Shown here piece by piece: positions 24,396-32,849 of a stretch of DNA of 64,000 nucleotides. The stretch's first letter is position 1, and the number at the start of each line of letters is the position of its first letter. This DNA comes from Coenobita brevimanus (lineage: Eukaryota > Arthropoda > Malacostraca > Decapoda > Coenobitidae): positions 205,001-269,000 of the forward strand of contig JAVRFU010000139.1 of NCBI GenBank assembly GCA_032717465.1, given 5' to 3'. The position numbers and the translations under genes are program-made. The notes under the pieces were generated by a model. That model had not been told where the DNA came from, ran no database searches, and saw only the letters and a program-made list of their open reading frames with translations.

Positions 24396-24434
24396 ATGAT
24401 GATTATGATTATTATTATCATTATTATTATGTGG

Positions 24435-25260
24435 AGATTGTGAGGCGTGAAAGGACTGAACTTTCTGGTGAGTCTTTTGAGTGTGTGGAAGAGTTTTGTT
24501 ATCTGGGACACATGTTATGTGATGGAGGTGGGGCTGGAGCAGCTCTGTGGCTAGAGTGAGCAGTGGTTGGAAGAAGTTCAGGGAGCTGTTGCCTCTCCTG
24601 ACACTGAGAGGGCTCTCCCTACGTGCTAAGGGGTCTTTGTATGTGGCATGTGTTAGGAGTGTAATGCTGTATGGTAGTGAGACCTGGGCAGTAAAGAGAG
24701 AGGATATTCACAGACTCAAACGTACAGAAATGACAATGATTAGGTGGATGTGCAGTGCGTCCCTGAGTGTGAGGCCTGGGGGAGGAGGGGGGGCTAAGTT
24801 TGTGACGGAAGAGTTGCGAGGTAGGATTGGACTGGAGTGTACTGGTGGTGTGATGAGGAGGGGTAGATTGAGATGGTTTGGTAGGAAGGATGGGAGTGGA
24901 GTGTATTGGTGTGGTGATGAGGAGGGATAGATTGAGATGGTTTGGGAGAATGGATGGGACTGGAGTGTATTGATGTGATGAAGAAGGGTAGATTGAGATG
25001 GTTTGGGCATGTGGAGAGGATGGGGGATGACAGTTGGGTGCAGAAAGTGAGAAATGTGAACATTAGAGTTAGGGATGCGAGAAGCAGACCGAAAAAAAAA
25101 AAAAAAAAAACCCGGGGCGAAGTCATTGGGTGCGACCTCATGGATAAGGGACTGAATAGGGAGGCTGCCAGAGATCGAGCATCATGGAGAGCCGCCAGTA
25201 GGTGACTAAGGCAATGCATGCAAACAGGTAGGAGCGTTTATAAACGAAACGAGACGAAAA
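24435..25260 (+). mobile_element. RTE-like LINE ORF2 C-terminus with internal triplication
   Basis: The frames read GWKKFRELLPLLTLRGLSLR, YGSETWAVKREDI, MIRWMCSASLSVRPGG and RLRWFGHVERM, ending AARDRASWRAASR and a stop. Frameshifts break the order. The block encoding the RLRWFG motif occurs three times in tandem (about 24825-25020, period about 75 bp). An A-run of 18 interrupts the Lys-rich part near 25088. Related to 39395-40300. Confidence 0.8.
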
Positions 25261-25384
25261 ACGAAGCGATGATAGTACCGTACAACTGGCCTGGACATGG
25301 CACTTGTACTGTAGATGCCACACAACAGTAAAAGTGATTTTGTTCCCACCAAACACTACCAGTCTGATGTAGCCATTCAGTCAG

Positions 25385-25500
25385 GAGATCCTTGCAACAC
25401 ACTTCTCACTTTCTGCACCCAACCGTCATTCCCCATCCTCCTCAAATACCCAAACCATCTCAGTCTACCCCTCCTCATCACAACACCAGTACATTCCAGG
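25385..25500 (-). mobile_element. RTE-like LINE fragment, inverted relative to its neighbour
   Basis: The reverse complement matches the GGTAGACTGAGATGGTTTGG region of the copy ending 130 bp upstream on the other strand, so the pair forms a potential hairpin. Confidence 0.65.
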
Positions 25501-26051
25501 GTGTTTACTGTGCACGGCCATGTAAGGCAATGCACACACGGGGCTGGAGGTGACTGGGTTGATCACAGAGGACTGGGGTGACCTAGAGGTTCACCTACCA
25601 CCACAACAGGGGGTCAGTGCTCATGGTACGACACTCCAGCCATTGTGGAAGTGTTGCCACTGAGAGGATATGATAATAAACATAGTGTCAGTGAGGGGCA
25701 GCGTCTGTGGCAGCCATCCAACGCGGGTGACGCTAAGCACCCGTGCACACGTCAGTCCTGGCAACACCCTTCACTGGTGCACTTAGGGTACCAGTGCAAG
25801 GGGCCAAAAGAACACCGGGGCAAGGTCTGACTGATGATATGATGAGTGACATTATCTGGCTACCCCACACCACCAAGACATGTCACTCAGCAAAACCATA
25901 CAGGTGATGGAGCACGAGGAACCTACCGCACTCAATGTAAACATGAGAAGGCCAAAGACACAACACATACGGTAATGACGAGACCAACACAGCGGCAACT
26001 GAGCAAAATATCGGAGGTGGCCGACTACTTCAAGGATTAATGGATATGATT
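25501..26051. other. Unassigned segment
   Basis: About 550 bp with moderate GC and two consecutive + frames of about 60 residues (25645-25830 and 25846-26040) without recognisable domains. It may be an unclassified transposon fragment. Confidence 0.3.
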
Positions 26052-26477
26052 CCAAGGTGGCGACCATCATCCACTCACTTGATGTAGTGCTGCCTACTTC
26101 TTTCTTTACCTCTATCATTCTTTTTCTGTGTCTGCTCTCCTCTCTTTCTATTTCTCACCAGCATCCACTCACTTGATGTAGTGCTGCCTACTTCTTCCTT
26201 CACCTTTATCATTCTTTTTCTGTGTCTGTCCTCCTCTCTTCCTATTTCTCCCATCTTTCCTGTCACTTTTTGTTACTCCTCTTTCCTTTTCAGGTGGCTT
26301 TACATTGAGTGATAAGCCTAATGGTTTCCTGTAAGCCAGGAAACCATTTACAACGCTGGGTGGTAACCATATAACCAACCCATACGTGTTCCTTAAGTGT
26401 CAACAAGTGGGTTGGCGGAGGGTTAGTGCCCCTCCCCGTAAAACAACTAACTCAAGAGACTAACGCCCACCCCTTGC
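26052..26477 (+). mobile_element. SINE-T copy (shares 3' tail with LINE-T)
   Basis: It starts GTGGCGACCATCATCC, contains a duplicated TCACTTGATGTAGTGCTGCC block (about 26072 and 26168), then GGTGGCTTTACATTGAGTGA and GGGTGGTAACCATATAACCA. It ends in the tail CCACCCCTTGCCGGATTATG, which continues into the tail array. No RNA polymerase III promoter boxes were recognised. Confidence 0.8.
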
Positions 26478-26945
26478 CGGATTATGGCGTCTGGCGATAG
26501 ATAGATAGACAGGTACGAGATTAAGGCGTCTGGCGATAGATAGATAGATAGATACGGAATTATGGCGTCTGGCGATATATAGATAGATAAATATATAGAT
26601 AGATGAGGGATTATACCGTCTGGCGATAGATAGATATATAGATAGATATGGGATTATGGCGTCTGGCGATAGATAGACAGATGGATAGATAGGGGATTTT
26701 GGCGTCTGGTGATAAATAGATAGATAGATAGATAGATGGATAGATACGGGATTATGGCGTCTGGCGATAGACTGATAGGTAATGAATTATGGCGTCTGGC
26801 GATAGACAGATAGAAAGATGGATGGATATGAGATTATGGCGTCTGGCGATAGATGGATAGGTACAGGATTATTGCGTCTGGCGATAGATAGACAGATAGA
26901 TGGATAGATACGGGATTCTGGAGACTGATGATAGATAGATAGGAC
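26478..26945. repeat. Tandem array of LINE-T/SINE-T tails
   Basis: The sequence GGGATTATGGCGTCTGGCGA followed by GATA units occurs 11 times in the same orientation with irregular 35-60 bp spacing. The units differ in the number and type of GATA-like repeats. Confidence 0.9.
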
Positions 26946-26956
26946 GAATAACTGTC

Positions 26957-27307
26957 TATCTATCTATCTATTGCCAGACGCCTCAATCCTGCAAGGAGTG
27001 GCCATAAACAAATCGCCTCCATGTCGTCCTGTCCCCCGCCATTTCACTGCCCTGCTCCCAGCTCACATCCCCCTCTCTCATATACCTCTCCACTCCATCC
27101 TTGGCCTCCCCCTCCCTCTCTCCCCCTCCACTTCACTCATATACACTCTCCTCGTCAGTCTCTCACTCTCCATCCTCTCCACATGGCCAAACCACCTCAG
27201 TGTGTTTCTCCTAACGCTTCCTGTCACATCCACATCCACACCACAACGCTCCTTCACTTCCTCATTTGTCAGTCTGTCTCTCCATATAACTCTACATGCT
27301 CCTCTCA
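26957..27307 (-). mobile_element. LINE-T, 5'-truncated copy
   Basis: On the minus strand the frame reads MRGACRVIWRDRLTNEEVKE, then TLRWFGHVERMESERLTRRV and EVEGERGRGRPRMEWRG, and ends in GTGGCCACTCC and the GGCGTCTGGCAATAGATAGA tail. Its tail points at the tail array of the upstream SINE-T, giving a tail-to-tail inverted pair. Confidence 0.8.
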
Positions 27308-27595
27308 TTTCTTTTTTTATGCAAGGAAGGAGGAACCAAAGGCCAGGAGCCGGGAAACCGTTCCTTCAAAGAGAAAAAAAAACAATACAAAGGAGAGCCC
27401 AATTCAAGATCCGTTCATTTCGAGATGCCTGGACACACTGCGTGTGAAAAACTGGAGATCATAGGATGTAGGAAATACAGACAGAGGGAGACAGTTCCAG
27501 AGTTGACCTGTTGCATGAATGAAGGACTGCCCAAAGGATCCTAGTGAGATATACCACCTTCCCCTCCCTCTATAAAACAACGATAATAAATACAA
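27308..27595 (-). mobile_element. LINE-B, RT C-terminus and 3' UTR
   Basis: The minus strand encodes QLWNCLPLSVFPTSYDLQFF, then RSVSRHLEMNGS and a stop, the usual last 35 residues of a Jockey/CR1-group RT. A 3' UTR follows, ending GGTTCCTCCTTCCTTGCATA plus T/A-rich tail. Relatives lie at 48001-48215 and 57790-58190. Confidence 0.75.
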
Positions 27596-27734
27596 GGAAA
27601 TTATAGTATATGTAAAGACAGCGAGGAAAACTATTTAGTATGTGTTTGTTTATGTAGATGCATTTCTGATGGATTGATAAGTCTATAGGAAGTTGTTACA
27701 TAAGAAGATGAAGGGTGAGCGGTTCTTCACATCC

Positions 27735-27985
27735 CTATCTATCTGTCTATCTATTGCCAGACGCCTTAATCCCGCAAGAGGTGGCCGCAAACAAATCGCC
27801 TCCATGTCGCCCTGTCCCCCGCCATTTCATTGCCCTGCTCCCAGCTCACACCCCCCTCTCATTTACCTCTCAACTCCATCCCTCCATCTCATCCTTGGTC
27901 TCCCCCTCCCTCTCCCTCCCTCCACTTCACCTACATACACCCTCTTAGTCAGTCTTTCATTCTCCATTCTCTCCACATGTCCAAT
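27735..27985 (-). mobile_element. LINE-T, 5'-truncated copy
   Basis: The tail complement CTATCTATTGCCAGACGCCT is followed by the complement of the C-terminal coding region (GCAGGGCAATGAAATGGCGG), up to the segment encoding GHVERM. It is truncated there. Confidence 0.8.
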
Positions 27986-28366
27986 ATGGCTTAAAGATAC
28001 AGTAATACACAACTCTGTACGGTAAGTGTTATGCACAGCTTTGTTTTACTGTGTTTACATATAACTATTCCTACTTGATTTTATATATTTGCTTTAGAAC
28101 CCAATGTGTCATACAGTGAACTACGCTATGTTGTAGTTTCCTCCTCCTTGCTTTACACTCCTTATCCTTCAGCATGTAGAATTAGATCTCGTAGTCATAG
28201 TCTACTCTGTAACAAAAAGCCTCGAAAGGATCATAAGGTCTGTTGCTGTTTGCTGTTCTTTGTATTCCTTTGTACTCCCTCCCTCTTCTCTCTCCTCCCT
28301 CCTGCCTCGCATCCCTCCCTCCCTCCCTCATCCCTCCATCTCAATCTCTCCCCCCCTCTCCCTCCC

Positions 28367-28475
28367 TCTCTGCCTCTCCTTCCCACCCTCTCTGCCTCTC
28401 CTTCCCTCCCTCTCTGCCTCTCCTTTCCACCCTCTCTGCCTCTCCTTCCCTCCCTCTCTGCCTCTCCTTCCCACC
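28367..28475. repeat. 22-bp minisatellite with alternating variants
   Basis: Five tandem units of TCTCTGCCTCTCCTTCC plus CACCC or CTCCC. The two endings alternate, so the higher-order unit is 44 bp. Confidence 0.85.
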
Positions 28476-28593
28476 TTAACACTATCTTGGAGGGCGCGGG
28501 CTATGGCATTATCCCCAGCTGACACCCCCCCCCCTCCTCTCCTCGGCTCTGTAAATGAGTAGCGTGTAATTTTTCCCACGTGCATGTCCGTCG

Positions 28594-30004
28594 TATGTGT
28601 GTGTGTGTTGATATTCGCCCTGCACATGTAGGGGCACGGGCAAACGGAGAGCCCGTCAGGGAAATGGCGGAATCAAGCTCTCGATTCAGAGCAAAGCGGG
28701 AACAGCAGGCGGAAGGACGAGGGGAAGGCGGCAGAGGCAGGGGAAGGCGGCAGGGGCAGGGGAAGGTGCGATGGTCAGTGGTGAAAAACGGCTGGGCAAA
28801 AAAAAGCACCTCAAGTCTGCCCATCAGAGTCCGAGATGCCGGTGTACTCGGAGTCGCGATCTATATCCTCGTACAACTCTAGCTCCCCCGAGTCCCTAAG
28901 GCGAGGTGGAACGCCTAATGGGGAGTCTCGAAGGACCCGGGTAAGAGCTAGAGTTATGCCGCGTTCGAGCCTGGCGGCGAGGAGCTCACGAGTACACGCA
29001 GCATAGTCGGACTCAGCAGAGGATGGCAGAACAAGGGCAGGTGAGGGGCTTGCAGGCGGCGGATCGGTGGCTTAAGTTGTGAGATCCACTCCCTCAGCAG
29101 CAGGTGGAGAAACGGGGGGGGAAGGGCCCTCGACGTCACGGTGGTCGGGCGAAACGGGGACGGCAGCCCTTTCCCCCTCAGCTGTAGACGGCAAGGAGTG
29201 GATCTCAGCAACGGTGGTGATGGAGTCAAGCTCCATGGCCGTGATCGGTGCCGGGTCGGTAGGGGGAGAGACAGACGAGCCAGTCGCCCTGTTGAGGGGT
29301 CCGTCCAGGCACAGCCGTTTGCGCGGTGTGCAGCGGGGCCGAGGTGGAGGTGGCCGGGACTTGGGCTGCGCAGGAGGCCGCCGGGGACGACGATCTGGAC
29401 GAGGGGCTGAATATGCGTCTCCGACAAAGCTCTGGGGGATGACAAGTCTTGGTAGCCCGTTCTCCTCAAAGATCTGAGGGAGGAGAACGTGCAACAGAGC
29501 CTTGTCACCCCCACAAAAAGCCTGTGCCGTAGCGACGCACATCGAGACCAGGAGATTAGTCTCCCCAGAACACCCAGGATCACGAGACTGGCGTCTCTGG
29601 GCCGTGGGGCCCCGCCGTGCATGGGCGGAGCCCTGCACAGCAGCACCTCCCGACCCAGTGACATCCGTAGCCTCGGGACCCTTGGGTGACTGACGGAGCC
29701 GAAACTCCACAGCCTCACCCTCGCCAAGAGAGCGCCGAAAGTGTCGGGGGTTAGGTGCAACGATCCGGAGTCTGTGCACGAAAACATCAGCACCGGTGTC
29801 CCGGCGCTTGATGAAGCCGTACCCAGACTTCACGTTGAACCACACCACCGCACCTGTGATCTTCGTGACTCCCGGCGGCCTAGAACTACTGCTGGATGCC
29901 CCCCTCAACGGGTCGTAGGCGGTGGCAGTAGATCGCTGATCGGGCATAGCTGGGAAGGTCTCACTAAGCCGGCAGTGATCCTCCTACGGCTGCTAGACCG
30001 GAAC
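28594..30004 (-). mobile_element. Retroposed unit carrying a cold-shock-domain ORF
   Basis: A 1411-bp unit lies between perfect 13-bp direct repeats TGCATGTCCGTCG (28581-28593 and 30005-30017), the expected mark of retroposition. On the minus strand it has a 57-base leader, one long GC-rich frame (29947-28811), a 3' UTR of about 215 bases and a short (CA)n end rather than poly(A). No reverse transcriptase is present, so it is either an ORF1-only, LINE-mobilised element or a retrocopy of a cellular mRNA. The CA-type end resembles the ends of the LINE and SINE at 32.57-32.87 kb and argues mildly for the former. Confidence 0.75.
28811..29947 (-). pseudogene. Cold-shock (Y-box type) domain protein, intronless, with one in-frame TAA
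   Basis: The frame starts MPDQRSTATAYDPLRGA. Residues 28-98 form a eukaryotic Y-box cold-shock domain: AVVWFNVKSGYGFIKRRDTG carries RNP1 (GYGFI) and VFVHRL carries RNP2, followed by GEGEAVEFRL and TDVTG. Such domains bind single-stranded RNA or DNA. The rest is Pro/Arg-rich with one hydrophobic island (LLVSMCVATAQAFCGGDKAL), unlike the Arg/Gly tail of Y-box proteins. A TAA at 29072-29074 ends a 291-residue product. The same frame stays open for 86 further codons with an acidic end (ELYEDIDRDSEYTG), so the TAA is probably a recent nonsense change. There are no introns. It lies inside the duplicated-flank unit 28594-30004. It could be a retroelement ORF1 or a Y-box retrogene; the domain call is secure, the role is inferred. 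Confidence 0.8.
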
Positions 30005-30056
30005 TGCATGTCCGTCGCTTATTTGTGTTTCCACATTAGCAGACGATTTTCATGGA

Positions 30057-30118
30057 GCGGCAACCCTGTCAGCCTGTCTGTCTCTCCACGTAGCTCCACA
30101 TTCCTCTCAGATAACTTA
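30057..30118 (-). mobile_element. Short LINE-T fragment, minus orientation
   Basis: CAGCCTGTCTGTCTCTCCAC is the complement of the stretch encoding RLTNEEV in other LINE-T copies. It faces the + strand copy beginning about 30 bp downstream, suggesting an inverted duplication. Confidence 0.55.
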
Positions 30119-30149
30119 TTTCCACACCACTTTTCACACGAATAAAGAT

Positions 30150-30425
30150 TGGTTAGGAGAAACACATTAAGGTGGTTTGGCCATGTGGAGAGGATGGAGA
30201 GAGTGAGACTGACGAGAAGAGTGTATGTGTGGTGGAGGGGCGGAGATGGAGGGCGAGGGCAAGGATGAGATGGAAGGATAGAGTGGAGAGGTATATGAGA
30301 GAGGGCGGTGTGAGCTGGGAGCAGGGCAGTGAACTGGTGGGGCACAGATCGACAAGGAGGCGATTAGTTTGTGGCCACCCCTTACGTAATTAAGGCGTGT
30401 GGCAATACTGTAGATTGATAGATGG
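30150..30425 (+). mobile_element. LINE-T, 5'-truncated copy
   Basis: It starts GGTTAGGAGAAACACATTAA and then gives the RWFGHVERM-encoding block, the Gly/Arg-rich block and ERYMREGGVSWEQGSELVGH. It ends CCACCCCTTACGTAATTAAG and a short GATA-like tail. Confidence 0.75.
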
Positions 30426-30671
30426 TTCAACTGAAAGAAGAGGCAGTATCAAAGAACTGATGAACAATATCCTGCCTCACCTTTGTTCATCTCGGCAAGA
30501 TGGGCAAGCTGTTGAAACACTATCAACACTGAGAATAGACACACAGCTCGAGCGTCCTTCCCCTCTCACGGTTAGAGGGTGACTGACGGGATTCGAAGCT
30601 TCTCTAGGTCGAGATAAAGTACTTGTTTTTATTATGCTGATTAATGTTTACCTTTAGTATTATTCCTATCT

Positions 30672-31268
30672 ATATATCCATCTATAGTCAGACGCCTTCA
30701 TTTGCGTAAGGAGTGGCCACATACAAATCGTCTCCATGTCACCCTGTCCCCTGCCATGTCGCTACCCTCCCCCCATCTTACATCCCCCCGTTTATATACC
30801 TCTCTACTCCATCCCTCCATCTCTTCTTTGGTCTCCCCCTCCCTCTCCCCCCTCCATCTCACTCATACACTCCCAAATTACATCCCCCGCTCTCTCTTAT
30901 AGGCCCTATCCTACCGCTCTCCTCCATTCCACCATCTCCTCCTCGGTCTCCGCCTCCCTCTCCACCCTCCACCTCATTCACATACACTCTCCTAGTTAGT
31001 CTCTCACCCTCCATACTCTGAATTTTCACCCAGTGTCTCACATACCTCCCCCCTCCATCTCTTCCTCGGTCTCCCCTTCTCTCTACCTCCTCCATATTAC
31101 TCACATCAACTCTCCTAGTTAGGCTCTCATTCCTCATACTCCGAACTTTAACCCCTGTCTCACATACCTCCCCCTCCATCCCTCCATCTCTTCCTCGGTC
31201 GTCCCCTCCCTCTCTCCCCCCCTCCAGCTCACTGACATACACTCTCCTAGTTAGTCTCTCACCCTCCA
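30672..31268 (-). mobile_element. LINE-T copy with tandemly repeated coding block
   Basis: The tail complement TATAGTCAGACGCCTTCATT starts the copy. Reading on the minus strand, the block MEGERLTRRVYVSELEGG recurs about every 125 bp at least three times (MRNESLTRRVDVSNMEE, MEGERLTRRVYVNEVEGG). One frame of 136 residues spans them. Other copies carry the block once. Confidence 0.75.
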
Positions 31269-31375
31269 TTCTCCCATCACTAATCTAGTCGTCTGGGTTG
31301 ATGATATTCACCTGAAATATAAACCACATTTTTATTTATCCTTTTTACTGGCATGCATCCCAACCCGGACCAGGG

Positions 31376-31473
31376 TGGTGGTGGTGGTAATAGCAATGGT
31401 GGTGGTGGTGGTGGTGGTAATAGCAATGGTGGTGGTGGTGGTGGTGGTAATAGCAATGGTGGTGGTGGTGGTA
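31376..31473. repeat. (TGG)n with 30-bp period
   Basis: AATAGCAAT separates (GGT)7 blocks three times, giving a 30-bp minisatellite built on a triplet repeat. Confidence 0.9.
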
Positions 31474-31545
31474 AGCCAGGAGACCATTTGCATCGGTGGG
31501 TAGTAACCATATAACCAACCCATACGTGTGTGACATAATTATTAT
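31474..31545 (+). mobile_element. SINE-T fragment
   Basis: GCCAGGAGACCATTTGCATC followed by GTAGTAACCATATAACCAAC matches the middle of SINE-T. Both ends are missing. Confidence 0.6.
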
Positions 31546-31574
31546 AATGTCACAAAATGTAAGTTGGTCCAGTA

Positions 31575-32039
31575 CACCAAGCTAAGGTTTACAATCAACG
31601 CCTTATCTGGAATATTGCTCACCCTTGTGGAATGGATGTGGGCAGGCTTCACTAAAACAACTGGACAAAATTCAGAACAAAGCTGCTGGAATTATTAATA
31701 ACCTTACTATTACAAATGAACTACCTCCCCTACAGGTGAGAAGGAATGTTGCCTCCCTTGCATTATTTTACAGATATTTCTATGGCAAATGCTCAGACGA
31801 AGTTGCGTCCATTGTGCCACCTCTCCATGCCTTCCCCTGTGCTACACGGGCATCTGGTAGCACTCATGACTGGAATGCCACACTGCCATACTGCAAAACT
31901 TCAGCCTATCAGAATCCTTTTATTCCCCGAACTGCATCTCTTTGCAGCTCGCTTCCCTAGAGTTGTGTCCCCCCCAAACTTCCACCTACAGTAAAGTTGT
32001 TCAAGTCCAACTGTTACAGATTTCCTATGAATGGGGGAC
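31575..32039 (+). mobile_element. LINE RT C-terminus (LINE-B group)
   Basis: The frame reads YLEYCSPLWNGCGQASLKQL, DKIQNKAAGIINN, VRRNVASLALFYRYFYGKCS and ends LCSSLPRVVSPPNFHLQ and a stop. This is the region downstream of the RT catalytic core in Jockey/CR1-group LINEs. It is 5'-truncated, and its 3' UTR is interrupted by the LINE-T insertion at 32051-32226. Confidence 0.75.
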
Positions 32040-32050
32040 ACCTGTAATCT

Positions 32051-32226
32051 ATCTATCTATCTATCTATTGCCAGACGCCTCAATCCCGCAAGGGGTGGCC
32101 ACAAACAAATAGCCTCCATGTCACCCCGTCCCCCTCCATTTCACTGCCCTGTTCCGAGCTCACATCCACCTCTTTCATATACCTATCCACTCCATCCCTC
32201 CATCTCATCCTTGGTCTCTCTCATAT
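32051..32226 (-). mobile_element. LINE-T insertion with 11-bp target-site duplication
   Basis: A 176-bp 5'-truncated LINE-T (tail complement ATCTATTGCCAGACGCCTCA) is flanked by ACCTGTAATCT at 32040-32050 and 32227-32237. It has landed in the 3' UTR of the older LINE upstream. Confidence 0.85.
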
Positions 32227-32564
32227 ACCTGTAATCTGGTGTATGGATTTGTTTTGTTTTTTTATTCATTTGTTTTTCCTTCCTCTCTTCTGTTATTTAC
32301 AAAAAAGGTGATGACACTACAGGACTCAGAATTACAGCTAGGTTCAAGTTGCGGCAGCGAGCAATTCTAACCCATAGCTTTCCATCTCAGATCCTACAGA
32401 TTGTTCTCTCTCTGTCTTTAAGGTTTGGCCAGTAATTGTCTGATCGTGTGATTTTTGCTGTTGGCTAATGACGTGAAACCGGGGCTGGGACACGTGTTAA
32501 TTACTCGGGTGTTTAGGCTTGTGTTGGGGGTGGTGGCAGTACGAAGAGCTGCTGGTGGTGGTGG

Positions 32565-32590
32565 TGGTGGTGTGTGTGTGTGTGTGTAAT
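32565..32590. repeat. (GT)n tail of the tRNA-derived SINE
   Basis: The short GGT/GT run is the complement of the CA-type 3' end of the SINE on the minus strand. Confidence 0.7.
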
Positions 32591-32846
32591 TCACCGGGTC
32601 GGTCAGGATCACTTGATGGTCGTGATCGTCAGCTTTTACCCTCCCGGAAGGGAGCTGAGAGCTCATATAGTCTGATCTAAGGGCAAGGCTGTGACTTTCA
32701 CACACGCACACACCCGTCCCTTTGCTCAAGGGGGACAGTAACCACCCACTTCGTTAGTGAAACTTTTCGCAACCTGAGCGAGGCGCGAACTCCCGTCCAC
32801 CAGTTGGCAAGCGGGAACGTTACCACTGCACCAGCGAGCGGTGTAT
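32570..32846 (-). mobile_element. tRNA-derived SINE (tRNA-Gly-like head)
   Basis: On the minus strand the head reads CGCTCGCTGGTGCAGTGGTA (A box TGGTGCAGTGG), then GCTTGCCAAC (a loop with GCC, as in tRNA-Gly) and GGAGTTCGCGCCTC (B box). An unrelated body of about 200 bp and a CA repeat follow. The head directly abuts the CA tail of the LINE at 32850-34700. Confidence 0.75.
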
Positions 32847-32849
32847 GTG

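Noticed and set aside
26478..26945. Regularly spaced repeats with variable spacers, also CRISPR-like in appearance
   Set aside because: The variable parts are GATA repeats and the conserved part is a retroelement tail.
29079..29477. 132-residue plus-strand ORF opposite the cold-shock protein
   Set aside because: Antisense shadow caused by high GC content; no domain.
28954..29793. 279-residue minus-strand ORF overlapping the cold-shock protein
   Set aside because: It is a shadow frame in GC-rich DNA; the cold-shock domain lies in the other frame.
32700..32846. A functional tRNA-Gly gene
   Set aside because: The cloverleaf stems are imperfect and the sequence continues into a SINE body with a CA tail.
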